Shown here: in pieces, positions 8,028 to 15,535 of the stretch
Layout: the number at the start of each line of letters is the position of its first letter
Numbering within the stretch: position 1 is the first letter of the stretch
NCBI GenBank assembly: GCA_002480085.1
Contig: DKPJ01000010.1
Coordinates: forward strand, 1-64,000
Reading direction: 5' to 3'
Source of the DNA: Enterobacteriaceae bacterium UBA7338
GTDB lineage: Bacteria > Pseudomonadota > Gammaproteobacteria > Enterobacterales > Enterobacteriaceae
DNA length: 64,000 nt
Notes under the pieces: model-generated
Told to the model about the DNA's origin: nothing
Databases searched by the model: none
The model's input: the letters and a program-made list of their open reading frames with translations, nothing else
Program-made: the position numbers and the translations under genes

Positions 8028-9707
8028 GTGAAGATCATGAACCTCTCAGAAATAGTGCCTTTTCGTGCGCTGATTGAAGCGTGCTGGAAAGAGAGATATA
8101 CCCTTCCGCGTTTCACCCGTGACCTGGTGGCGGGCGTCACCGTCGGTATTATTGCTATTCCGCTGGCGATGGCGCTGGCTATCGGCAGTGGCGTAGCACC
8201 CCAGTACGGTCTCTATACCTCGGCAGTAGCCGGGATTGTTATTGCCCTCTGCGGCGGCTCACGCTTTAGCGTCTCCGGCCCGACGGCGGCCTTTGTGGTG
8301 ATCCTCTATCCCGTCTCTCAGCAGTTTGGTCTGGCGGGCCTGCTGGTGGCGACGCTGATCTCCGGGCTTTTTTTAATCCTGTTCGGCCTCGCCCGTTTTG
8401 GCCGCCTGATCGAGTACATACCGCTGCCCGTCACCCTGGGCTTTACCGCCGGGATCGGGATCACCATCGGCACCATGCAGATAAAAGACTTTCTTGGTCT
8501 GGAGATGGCCCAGGTGCCGGAGCACTACCTGCAGAAGGTTGGCGCGCTGGTGATGGCGCTGCCCACCCTTAATCTGGGGGATGCCGCCATCGGCGTGGTC
8601 ACGCTCGGAGTCCTGATACTCTGGCCGCGCCTCGGGATCCGCCTTCCGGGCCATCTTCCCGCTCTGCTGGCGGGCTGTGGGGTAATGGCGCTGGCTAAGC
8701 TGGCGGGTTTTGATGTGGCAACCATCGGCTCGCGCTTTCACTATCTGCTGGCTGACGGCACCCAGGGCAACGGCATTCCACAGCTTCTGCCCCAGCTGGT
8801 GCTGCCGTGGCAGATGCCTGGCTCCTCGTTTACCCTAAGCTGGGCCGCCGTTCAGGCGCTGCTGCCCGCCGCTTTTTCAATGGCGATGCTCGGCGCGATT
8901 GAATCCCTGCTCTGCGCGGTGGTGCTCGACGGCATGACTGGCACCCGGCATAAGGCCAATAACGAGCTGATCGGCCAGGGGCTGGGTAACCTGATTGCCC
9001 CCTTCTTCGGCGGCATTACCGCTACCGCAGCGATTGCCCGCTCGGCGGCCAACGTACGCGCGGGTGCAACCTCACCCGTGGCGGCGATTATTCATGCCCT
9101 GCTGGTGATCCTCGCCCTGCTGGCGCTGGCTCCCCTGCTCTCATGGCTACCGCTGTCGGCGATGGCCGCCCTGCTGCTGATGGTGGCATGGAACATGAGC
9201 GAGGCACATAAGGTCGTTAACCTGCTACGGCGTGCGCCCCAGGACGACATTGTGGTAATGCTGATCTGTATGTCGCTGACGGTGCTGTTTGATATGGTTA
9301 TCGCTATTAGCGTTGGCATCGTACTGGCGTCGCTGCTGTTTATGCGCCGTATCGCCCGCATGACGCGCCTCGCTCCGGTTAACGTCGAGGTGCCCGATGA
9401 CGTGATCGTGCTCCGGGTTATTGGGCCGCTCTTCTTTGCCGCGGCCGAAGGGTTATTTAACGATCTGGCGACGCGCATCGCAGGCAAACGTATCCTGGTG
9501 CTGAAGTGCGACGCGGTACCGGTGCTGGACGCGGGCGGACTGGACGCCTTCCAGCGCTTTGTCAAACGGCTGCCGGAAGGCTGTGAGCTACGGGTCAGCA
9601 ACCTGGAGTTTCAGCCCCTGCGCACGATGGCGCGCGCAGGCATCAAGCCAATTGCCGGGCGGCTGGCGTTCTACCCCAACCGTGACGCGGCGCTGGCGGA
9701 TCTGTAA
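8028..9707 (+). CDS. dauA: SulP-family C4-dicarboxylate transporter DauA (YchM)
   Basis: Inner-membrane SulP carrier; E. coli DauA imports succinate and other C4-dicarboxylates at acidic pH. The membrane domain spans about residues 20-430 (SulP signature around RDLVAGVTVGIIAIPLAMALAIGSG split over helix 1). A cytoplasmic STAS domain covers about 435-559 (DAGGLDAFQRFVKRLPEG). A GTG start at 8028 gives 559 residues, the E. coli length; an in-frame ATG at 7959 would add 23 unmatched residues and the ATG at 8037 is also possible. It follows the prs terminator, so it probably has its own promoter. Confidence 0.93.
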   Translation: MKIMNLSEIVPFRALIEACWKERYTLPRFTRDLVAGVTVGIIAIPLAMALAIGSGVAPQYGLYTSAVAGIVIALCGGSRFSVSGPTAAFVVILYPVSQQFGLAGLLVATLISGLFLILFGLARFGRLIEYIPLPVTLGFTAGIGITIGTMQIKDFLGLEMAQVPEHYLQKVGALVMALPTLNLGDAAIGVVTLGVLILWPRLGIRLPGHLPALLAGCGVMALAKLAGFDVATIGSRFHYLLADGTQGNGIPQLLPQLVLPWQMPGSSFTLSWAAVQALLPAAFSMAMLGAIESLLCAVVLDGMTGTRHKANNELIGQGLGNLIAPFFGGITATAAIARSAANVRAGATSPVAAIIHALLVILALLALAPLLSWLPLSAMAALLLMVAWNMSEAHKVVNLLRRAPQDDIVVMLICMSLTVLFDMVIAISVGIVLASLLFMRRIARMTRLAPVNVEVPDDVIVLRVIGPLFFAAAEGLFNDLATRIAGKRILVLKCDAVPVLDAGGLDAFQRFVKRLPEGCELRVSNLEFQPLRTMARAGIKPIAGRLAFYPNRDAALADL

Positions 9708-9710
9708 TGA

Positions 9711-10751
9711 TTAGGGTGCAGCGTACCGGCGCTGCATCATTACCCCAATCGCCTGCTGTAGCCAGGCCAGCACCTCGGGGGTCATCCAGGTCCCCTTCAT
9801 TAGCAGCGGCTCCTGCTGCATGGCAACGCGGAACTTCTGCTGGGTAGTTGGATCCTCTCCCGCGTAGGACTGGAAAAGTTCGAGCCAGTTCTGCGCCAGC
9901 TGCTGGCCACGTTCAGAGGCAGGATCGCACGCCTCCCGCGTGGCCTGGTGCAGCTTTGCCACCAGCAGAGGCCACTCCATCAGTCGGTCAAAGTAGTGCG
10001 CCCGGGTAAAGGCCATCTCCTGCGGAGTAAGATAACGCTGCCAGATAGCCAGCTTGCTCTCGGCAAAGGCGTGGGTGATGTAATCGATAATCTGCGGCGT
10101 AATCCCCGTTCGCTCGCGCATCTGCGGCTCTACGCTGTGCATCTCGTTGAGGCGGGTCAGAAACTCCGGTTTGCCCGCCGTATCCTGCTCCAGGCGATCC
10201 ATCCAGCGGATCGCCAGATCCATCGCCTGTGGATCGGTCTCAGCAACCTTTTGCGCCATCAGCGTCTGCGCTTCCGCAACCAGCGCCGCCCAGACAGAAG
10301 CCAGCCGTTCACCTTCGGCGGCAAACGGCAGCTGCTGTAGCTCTTCTTTCGTAAACCAGCGATCGTACATATGCATTAACTCCAGAGTCTGTAGCCAGGA
10401 CTCCAGATCGGGTTCGCTCTCTTCCCTCAGTCCCGTCCGCAACGCGCAAAGCTGGTCGCGCAGGGTATGAACAGTGCGCAGTTGCCTGTCCAGCAGAGCG
10501 ATCTGCGCATCAAGAAGATCGGGAAGCGAGAGCGTATCCTGCTCCAGAAAGTCCTTGATTTCGGCAAGCTCCAGCCCCGCTTTTGCCAGCGCCTGGATCA
10601 TATGCAGGCGCTGTACATCGGCAAGGTTATAGAGCCGGTAGCCTGCCTCGCTTCTGGCGGAGGGCAGCAGCAGCCCGGTTTGCTCGTAGTGGTGTAGCGT
10701 GCGAACGGTGATGCCAGCGCGTTTCGCCAGCTCGCCTACCTGAATTAACAT
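9711..10751 (-). CDS. MerR-family transcriptional regulator with TipAS-like C-terminal domain
   Basis: 346 residues. The N-terminus is a MerR winged helix-turn-helix (about 1-70: VGELAKRAGITVRTLHHYEQ, then GYRLYNLADV). A dimerisation coiled coil follows (about 75-115), then a long helical region. The C-terminal part (about 240-340) resembles the TipAS/albicidin-type antibiotic-binding domain, whose members bind small drugs and activate resistance genes. No obvious target gene is adjacent, so ligand and regulon are unknown. It ends 4 bp from the stop of convergent dauA and is absent from this position in E. coli K-12. Confidence 0.85.
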   Translation of the reverse strand: MLIQVGELAKRAGITVRTLHHYEQTGLLLPSARSEAGYRLYNLADVQRLHMIQALAKAGLELAEIKDFLEQDTLSLPDLLDAQIALLDRQLRTVHTLRDQLCALRTGLREESEPDLESWLQTLELMHMYDRWFTKEELQQLPFAAEGERLASVWAALVAEAQTLMAQKVAETDPQAMDLAIRWMDRLEQDTAGKPEFLTRLNEMHSVEPQMRERTGITPQIIDYITHAFAESKLAIWQRYLTPQEMAFTRAHYFDRLMEWPLLVAKLHQATREACDPASERGQQLAQNWLELFQSYAGEDPTTQQKFRVAMQQEPLLMKGTWMTPEVLAWLQQAIGVMMQRRYAAP

Positions 10752-10836
10752 TGCTGCTCCTTGTCCTGACCAGTAGCGCCACTCTGGGACCTTACGTTAC
10801 GTGAGGGTCAAGGGACTAGCAAAAAAAAGCGCAAAA

Positions 10837-10862
10837 AAAAACGACCCACCTGAGTCGTTTTA
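10837..10862 (-). terminator. rho-independent terminator downstream of ychH
   Basis: Read on the minus strand, AAAACGAC and GTCGTTTT pair around CTCAGGTGG, followed by a long T run (the A tract at 10832-10840). It lies between the ychH stop and the MerR gene start. Confidence 0.75.
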
Positions 10863-10872
10863 TGAAGATGCG

Positions 10873-10903
10873 TGTAGGCCCGTGCAAGCGTAGCGCCGCT
10901 GGG
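10873..10903. repeat. degenerate REP-type palindrome
   Basis: GTAGGCCCGTGCAAGCGTAG followed by CGCCGCTGGGC resembles the REP units elsewhere but has mismatches in the stem. It lies between the ychH stop and its terminator. Confidence 0.6.
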
Positions 10904-10919
10904 CGTATCCAATTAACCA

Positions 10920-11195
10920 TCAGCTAGGCTTATGCTGATCCCGGCGGCAGCGTTTGTCGTAGTGGCGTACCCACCAGTATTTATCGCACACCTGTTCGTG
11001 GCCGCCGATACGCGCCCCCGCCAGCCAGAGAATAGCGCCAAGGAAGATGCTGAGTATGGCCCCGTGGGCGAAGTACTGCGGCAGATTAAGCTGCGGGAGC
11101 TGATTCAAGATAGAGTAACCGACGCCAACCACCATCACCACTAGCCCTAAACCCATAAGCGCATTACCGAGTCTCGATGCGTTTTTGCGTTTCAT
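10920..11195 (-). CDS. ychH: small inner-membrane stress protein YchH
   Basis: 91 residues, near-identical to E. coli YchH. Two predicted transmembrane helices (about 10-30 and 43-62) are followed by a basic tail HEQVCDKYWWVRHYDKRCRR. E. coli YchH is a CRP-regulated membrane protein linked to stress resistance and biofilm; its molecular role is unknown. It diverges from pth as in E. coli, and a CRP-like site lies about 90 bp upstream. Confidence 0.92.
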   Translation of the reverse strand: MKRKNASRLGNALMGLGLVVMVVGVGYSILNQLPQLNLPQYFAHGAILSIFLGAILWLAGARIGGHEQVCDKYWWVRHYDKRCRRDQHKPS

Positions 11196-11278
11196 ATGTC
11201 ACCTCCGGCGTTGTGGGCTGAACGGGAAATATCCCCAATCCTTATGAATAAAGTATAGGCAGGGCTTATTTTGCAGGG

Positions 11279-11294
11279 TGCGGGCGAGATCACA
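11279..11294. promoter_or_regulatory. putative CRP site upstream of ychH
   Basis: TGCGG-N6-TCACA has one perfect and one partial CRP half-site, in the ychH/pth divergent region where E. coli ychH is reported to be CRP-controlled. Binding is inferred. Confidence 0.4.
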
Positions 11295-11468
11295 TTTATA
11301 AATATCTTGTTCACAGAACTTTACATATAAGCTGCTGAACTCAATCACTTTCTAATAGTTGTTACGGGCAATTATTTCTAATTTTATCATTCGGTCGCAG
11401 AATTTTGTCAACGCCCGCGCTACCACGTAAACTACGCGCTAAAGAGTGAACTATTCAGGAAAAGAGAC

Positions 11469-12053
11469 GTGACGATTAAACTGATTGTCGGCCTTGCCAA
11501 CCCGGGCGCGGAGTATGCCGCTACCCGCCATAATGCCGGCGCATGGTATGTTGACCTGCTGGCCGATCGCTACCGCGCCCCGCTGCGGGAAGAGCCTAAA
11601 TTCTTTGGCTTTACCTCACGCATTAATCTGGCCGGGGCGGACGTTCGCCTGCTGGTACCGACAACCTTTATGAACCTTAGCGGTAAAGCCGTGGCGGCGA
11701 TGGCTACCTTCTACCGCATCAACCCCGATGAGGTACTGGTGGCGCACGATGAGCTGGACCTGCCCCCGGGCGTGGCAAAATTCAAGCTGGGCGGCGGTCA
11801 CGGTGGCCATAACGGCCTGAAGGATATCATCAGCAAGTTTGGCAATAACCCCAACTTTCACCGCTTACGGGTGGGAATTGGCCATCCGGGGGATAAAAAT
11901 AAAGTCGTTGGCTTTGTGCTGGGCAAACCGCCCGCCTCTGAGCAGAAGCTGATTGATGACGCCGTTGACGAAGCGGTGCGCTGCACCGAGCTGTGGCTGA
12001 AAGAGGATCTGGTGAAAGCGACCAATCGCCTGCACGCTTTTAAGGCCCAGTAG
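11469..12053 (+). CDS. pth: peptidyl-tRNA hydrolase
   Basis: Essential cytosolic enzyme that releases peptides from peptidyl-tRNAs dropped by ribosomes. The 194-residue protein matches E. coli Pth with a GTG start (GTG ACG ATT) about 7 nt behind an AAAGAGA ribosome-binding region. The catalytic histidine is in ATRHNAG near residue 21. The substrate-binding asparagine (TFMNLSGKAV) and Asp (AHDELDLPPG) motifs and the GGGHGGHNGLKDI loop are intact. ychF follows 126 bp downstream. Confidence 0.97.
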   Translation: MTIKLIVGLANPGAEYAATRHNAGAWYVDLLADRYRAPLREEPKFFGFTSRINLAGADVRLLVPTTFMNLSGKAVAAMATFYRINPDEVLVAHDELDLPPGVAKFKLGGGHGGHNGLKDIISKFGNNPNFHRLRVGIGHPGDKNKVVGFVLGKPPASEQKLIDDAVDEAVRCTELWLKEDLVKATNRLHAFKAQ

Positions 12054-12097
12054 CCCTGAGCGATGCCATTTTTGCCGCGCAGCGCGTCTGTAACGTG

Positions 12098-12103
12098 TAT
12101 AAT
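12098..12103 (+). promoter_or_regulatory. putative -10 element for ychF
   Basis: A consensus TATAAT preceded by TG lies 77 bp upstream of the ychF ATG. No convincing -35 is seen at standard spacing, so it may work as an extended -10 or serve as a secondary promoter. Confidence 0.45.
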
Positions 12104-12179
12104 AGGCGAAGCTATTAACTTTTCTGCAATCTGTTTTGTCTAACAGGTTGATTATCAAGATATAAAGGTGATGTAAACC

Positions 12180-13274
12180 ATGGGATTCAAATGCGGTATC
12201 GTCGGCTTGCCGAACGTCGGTAAATCTACCCTGTTCAACGCGCTGACCAAGGCGGGCATCGAAGCTGCCAACTTCCCGTTCTGTACTATTGAACCAAACA
12301 CCGGCGTGGTGCCGATGCCGGATCCGCGCCTCGATCAGCTGGCGGAGATCGTTAAGCCGCAGCGCATTCTGCCGACCACGATGGAGTTCGTTGACATCGC
12401 CGGTCTGGTTAAAGGCGCCTCCAAAGGCGAAGGCCTGGGCAACCAGTTCCTGACTAACATCCGTGAAACCGAAGCGATCGGTCACGTGGTGCGCTGCTTT
12501 GAGAACGACAACATTATCCACGTGAACAACAAAGTGGATCCGGCTGACGATATCGACGTGATCAACACCGAGCTGGCGCTTTCTGACCTGGATACCTGCG
12601 AGCGCGCCCTGCAGCGCGTGCAGAAGAAAGCCAAAGGCGGCGATAAAGACGCGAAGGCGGAACAGGCCGCGCTGGAGAAATGCCTGCCGCAGCTGGAAAA
12701 CGCGGGCATGCTGCGTGCGCTGAAAAACCTGACGGATGAAGACAAGGCTGCCATCAAATATTTGAGCTTCCTGACGCTGAAACCGACCATGTACATCGCG
12801 AACGTTAACGAAGACGGTTTCGAGAACAACCCGTACCTGGACAAAGTACGTGAAATCGCTGCTGCGGAAGGTTCGGTCGTGGTTGCTGTCTGCGCCGCCG
12901 TTGAGTCTGACATTGCCGAGCTGGACGATGCTGACCGTGACGAGTTTATGGCCGAGCTGGGCCTGGAAGAGCCGGGCCTGAACCGCGTGATCCGCGCCGG
13001 TTACGAGCTGCTGAACCTGCAAACCTACTTCACCGCTGGTGTGAAAGAGGTTCGCGCCTGGACTATCCCGGTGGGCGCTACCGCCCCGCAGGCCGCAGGC
13101 AAGATCCACACCGACTTTGAGAAGGGCTTTATCCGTGCCCAGACCATCGCCTTTGAAGACTTTATTACCTATAAAGGCGAACAGGGTGCGAAAGAGGCCG
13201 GTAAGATGCGTGCCGAAGGGAAAGAGTACATCGTGAAAGATGGCGATGTGATGAACTTCCTGTTTAACGTCTAA
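12180..13274 (+). CDS. ychF: redox-responsive ATPase/GTPase YchF
   Basis: Obg-related P-loop NTPase that prefers ATP and binds ribosomes; in E. coli it modulates catalase and the oxidative-stress response. 364 residues. The P-loop GLPNVGKSTLFNAL is near residue 9, the switch region DIAGLVKGASKGEGLG near 68, a coiled-coil insertion lies at about 140-190 and a TGS domain at about 278-363. It is one residue longer than the 363-residue E. coli protein. A strong terminator follows 20 bp after the stop. Confidence 0.97.
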   Translation: MGFKCGIVGLPNVGKSTLFNALTKAGIEAANFPFCTIEPNTGVVPMPDPRLDQLAEIVKPQRILPTTMEFVDIAGLVKGASKGEGLGNQFLTNIRETEAIGHVVRCFENDNIIHVNNKVDPADDIDVINTELALSDLDTCERALQRVQKKAKGGDKDAKAEQAALEKCLPQLENAGMLRALKNLTDEDKAAIKYLSFLTLKPTMYIANVNEDGFENNPYLDKVREIAAAEGSVVVAVCAAVESDIAELDDADRDEFMAELGLEEPGLNRVIRAGYELLNLQTYFTAGVKEVRAWTIPVGATAPQAAGKIHTDFEKGFIRAQTIAFEDFITYKGEQGAKEAGKMRAEGKEYIVKDGDVMNFLFNV

Positions 13275-13294
13275 CGCCTCCTGCTTCAGATGTA

Positions 13295-13326
13295 AAAAAT
13301 CCACGCCCCGGCGTGGATTTTTTTAT
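13295..13326 (+). terminator. rho-independent terminator after ychF
   Basis: AAATCCACGC / GCGTGGATTT form a GC-rich hairpin around CCCG, flanked by A and T tracts. It marks the right edge of the conserved block before the variable region. Confidence 0.92.
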
Positions 13327-13342
13327 GACCCGATGGCAGCGC

Positions 13343-14518
13343 TCATTTCCGTATCATAAACAGCACCATCCCACCCCCGGCGATCAGGCAGCCTGCCGCC
13401 AGCAGCAGTGCAGGCTCCAGCGAGGCGAAGAGCGCAACGCAGGCAGAGGAGACCAGCGGCCCTGTTAATTGACCCGTGGCATACCCAGCGGTAAGCATAC
13501 CCACCGTTTTCGCCATCTCACCGCTCGACACTTCCCGGGCAAGGCGCATCGACAGCTGCATAATGGACAGAAAGCACAGCCCGGTCAGCACGGTCGATAT
13601 CAGCAATCCCACCGCGTTGTTTGCCACAACCGGTGCAGCAACCCCTACTCCCTGCATGAGCATGGCTAATGCCAGGCTGATACGGGTATTCACGACGGCA
13701 GCAAACATGATCACCAGCAATACTCCCGTTACCGCAGACAGCCCGAACAGAGGCCAGAAAAAGGCAGCCTGGTTACCACTGCTGAACACGGCATGCGCCA
13801 TCTGCGACAGAAAGGTCGCAGGCAAGATGTAACCAAAACCCGCAAGCGTATAGACGCCGAGCAGCAGCTTAAGGTTTCGCCCTAAGGGTGCCGCCTCCCT
13901 TCTCTTCTGCACCGAAGGTAACTCATGCGGCAGATGGCGAAAAATCACCAGGATCGCGACGAGGGCAACGACGCCATAGACGTACCACGCCGTAGAGGAG
14001 TTGATGTATTGTGTTGACATAACCCATGCCAGAACGCCGGTCAGCGTAATGCCAATGCCCGGACCGCTGAATACCGCAGCCGAGAGACGTGGCGCATTTT
14101 TCGCTGCCAGCTCCAGCTGCGTCCATGACGTAACAATAATCAGCGCCCACGCACCGCCCACGCCCGCAATAAAACGGAAAAGACATTGCAGGGCAAACGA
14201 AGAGGTCGCCCCTGACAGGATCGTAACCAACATAGCGGCAAGCAGTCCCGTTTTCAGGTAAGTAGCGTGATTGCTCCGCATGCGGCTGACGTGAATCGCG
14301 CCCAGCAGATAGCCGATATAGTTCATAGCAGCAAGGATGCCTGCGCTGGACAGATTGAGAAATCCATCGTTAATCATTACCGGGATCTGCGGCGTAAGTG
14401 AAAAACGGCCGATACCCATTACCACCACCAGGGTGATTATTCCGGTGAGCATCGTGCTGATGCTTCCGGTTGCCAGGCGCCCGGTCTGCACGGTGTCTGA
14501 TATCTGTTGCGACGACAT
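13343..14518 (-). CDS. YbfB/YjiJ-type MFS transporter
   Basis: 391 residues with about 12 hydrophobic segments. The first helix ends in GIGRFSLTPQIPVM, typical of the YbfB/YjiJ branch of the major facilitator superfamily (Pfam MFS_4). Members are inner-membrane carriers of largely unknown substrate, with drug efflux suspected for some. It is divergent from an HTH regulator across 114 bp that contain a short palindrome, a layout that suggests local control. The gene is absent from this position in E. coli. Confidence 0.85.
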   Translation of the reverse strand: MSSQQISDTVQTGRLATGSISTMLTGIITLVVVMGIGRFSLTPQIPVMINDGFLNLSSAGILAAMNYIGYLLGAIHVSRMRSNHATYLKTGLLAAMLVTILSGATSSFALQCLFRFIAGVGGAWALIIVTSWTQLELAAKNAPRLSAAVFSGPGIGITLTGVLAWVMSTQYINSSTAWYVYGVVALVAILVIFRHLPHELPSVQKRREAAPLGRNLKLLLGVYTLAGFGYILPATFLSQMAHAVFSSGNQAAFFWPLFGLSAVTGVLLVIMFAAVVNTRISLALAMLMQGVGVAAPVVANNAVGLLISTVLTGLCFLSIMQLSMRLAREVSSGEMAKTVGMLTAGYATGQLTGPLVSSACVALFASLEPALLLAAGCLIAGGGMVLFMIRK

Positions 14519-14602
14519 ATTTCAATTTTTCCCATAACTACTCTATTCTGTGCGGCAATCGTAAGTGCTAACGCCTCCAGCAAAAATGGGGGGGATTATC
14601 CT

Positions 14603-14617
14603 ATGACTATAAGTCAT
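14603..14617. promoter_or_regulatory. palindrome in the divergent MFS/HTH intergenic region
   Basis: ATGACT-ATA-AGTCAT is a perfect inverted repeat 16 bp before the HTH gene start and about 85 bp from the MFS start. Size and position suit an autoregulatory operator. This is inferred from position and symmetry only. Confidence 0.45.
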
Positions 14618-14632
14618 AGCCAGGAGAGTCTG

Positions 14633-15412
14633 ATGTCCCGTAACGAGGACGTGAAAAATTTTCTCACCCGCCGCCGTGCGGCCGTGGATCCCGCTGAGTA
14701 TGGCTTTGTTGCAACAGGACGACGGGTAAAGGGTCTGCGACGTGAAGAGGTTGCACAGCTGGCTGCCGTGAGCGTCAGCTGGTATACGTGGCTGGAACAA
14801 GGCAGAAGCATCAGTATCTCCCATGGCGCCCTGCAACGCATCGCCCGGGTGCTTAAACTCACCCCGGTGGAGCAGGATTACCTGGAGGATATCGTTTTCG
14901 GCCATCGGGCTGTGCCGCAGTGCGTGAGCAGGCCGCTGCCTAAAGAGGTGACGGCAATGGTTGACGCGCTAAATCCACATCCGGCGTTTATTCGCCGCGC
15001 TAATATGGACATTCTTTACTGGAACGAGGCGGCCAGAAACGAAATTTTTGACTGGTCGGCTGTGGCTGAAGGTGACAGAAACTCCCTGAAGCTGATGTTT
15101 TTGAGTGAAGAGTATCGGAAAATTATTCATGACTGGGATAGCGCTGCGCGCCATACTATTTCGGCCTTTCGCTCAAACTATGCCGCAGCCAAACAGGCAC
15201 AAGAGTTTGAAGCCGTGTTATCCGTGCTGAATCTGCAAAGCGCGGATTTCCGGCAGATGTGGAATTACCATGACGTGAGTAAAATCGGCGCCGGGAATAA
15301 GGCCATCATTGATAAGAACGGCCATATTAACCGATTCACCTATACCTCGCTGGAGATAGAGAACCTGCCCGGCGTATTTGTCCTTTTCTACCTGAAGACA
15401 GCGAACGCCTGA
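14633..15412 (+). CDS. XRE-family regulator with MmyB-like ligand-binding domain
   Basis: 259 residues from the ATG at 14633, preceded by AGGAG at a good distance; in-frame ATGs at 14603 and 14507 lack such a site. The N-terminal helix-turn-helix (about 10-75: GLRREEVAQLAAVSVSWYTWLEQGR) and the following PAS-like region (about 100-255: NPHPAFIRRANMDILYWNEAA) match the MmyB-like regulator family, in which the C-terminal domain probably binds a small ligand. It diverges from the MFS gene, its likely target. Confidence 0.85.
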   Translation: MSRNEDVKNFLTRRRAAVDPAEYGFVATGRRVKGLRREEVAQLAAVSVSWYTWLEQGRSISISHGALQRIARVLKLTPVEQDYLEDIVFGHRAVPQCVSRPLPKEVTAMVDALNPHPAFIRRANMDILYWNEAARNEIFDWSAVAEGDRNSLKLMFLSEEYRKIIHDWDSAARHTISAFRSNYAAAKQAQEFEAVLSVLNLQSADFRQMWNYHDVSKIGAGNKAIIDKNGHINRFTYTSLEIENLPGVFVLFYLKTANA

Positions 15413-15535
15413 TGAGTGCAGCAAACCTTTTAATTTAACCTCCTCGTTATCCATATTTGCACATAGCCCGATTTCCTTGCGGATTACAGTTTTGATGGCT
15501 GTACCCGCATCCTATATTTTTATAAGGAAATCAAT

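Noticed and set aside
11865..13304. 479-codon open frame antisense to ychF
   Set aside because: It mirrors a highly conserved gene in a GC-rich genome; its translation is His/Arg/Val-rich with no recognisable domain, which is typical of an antisense shadow.
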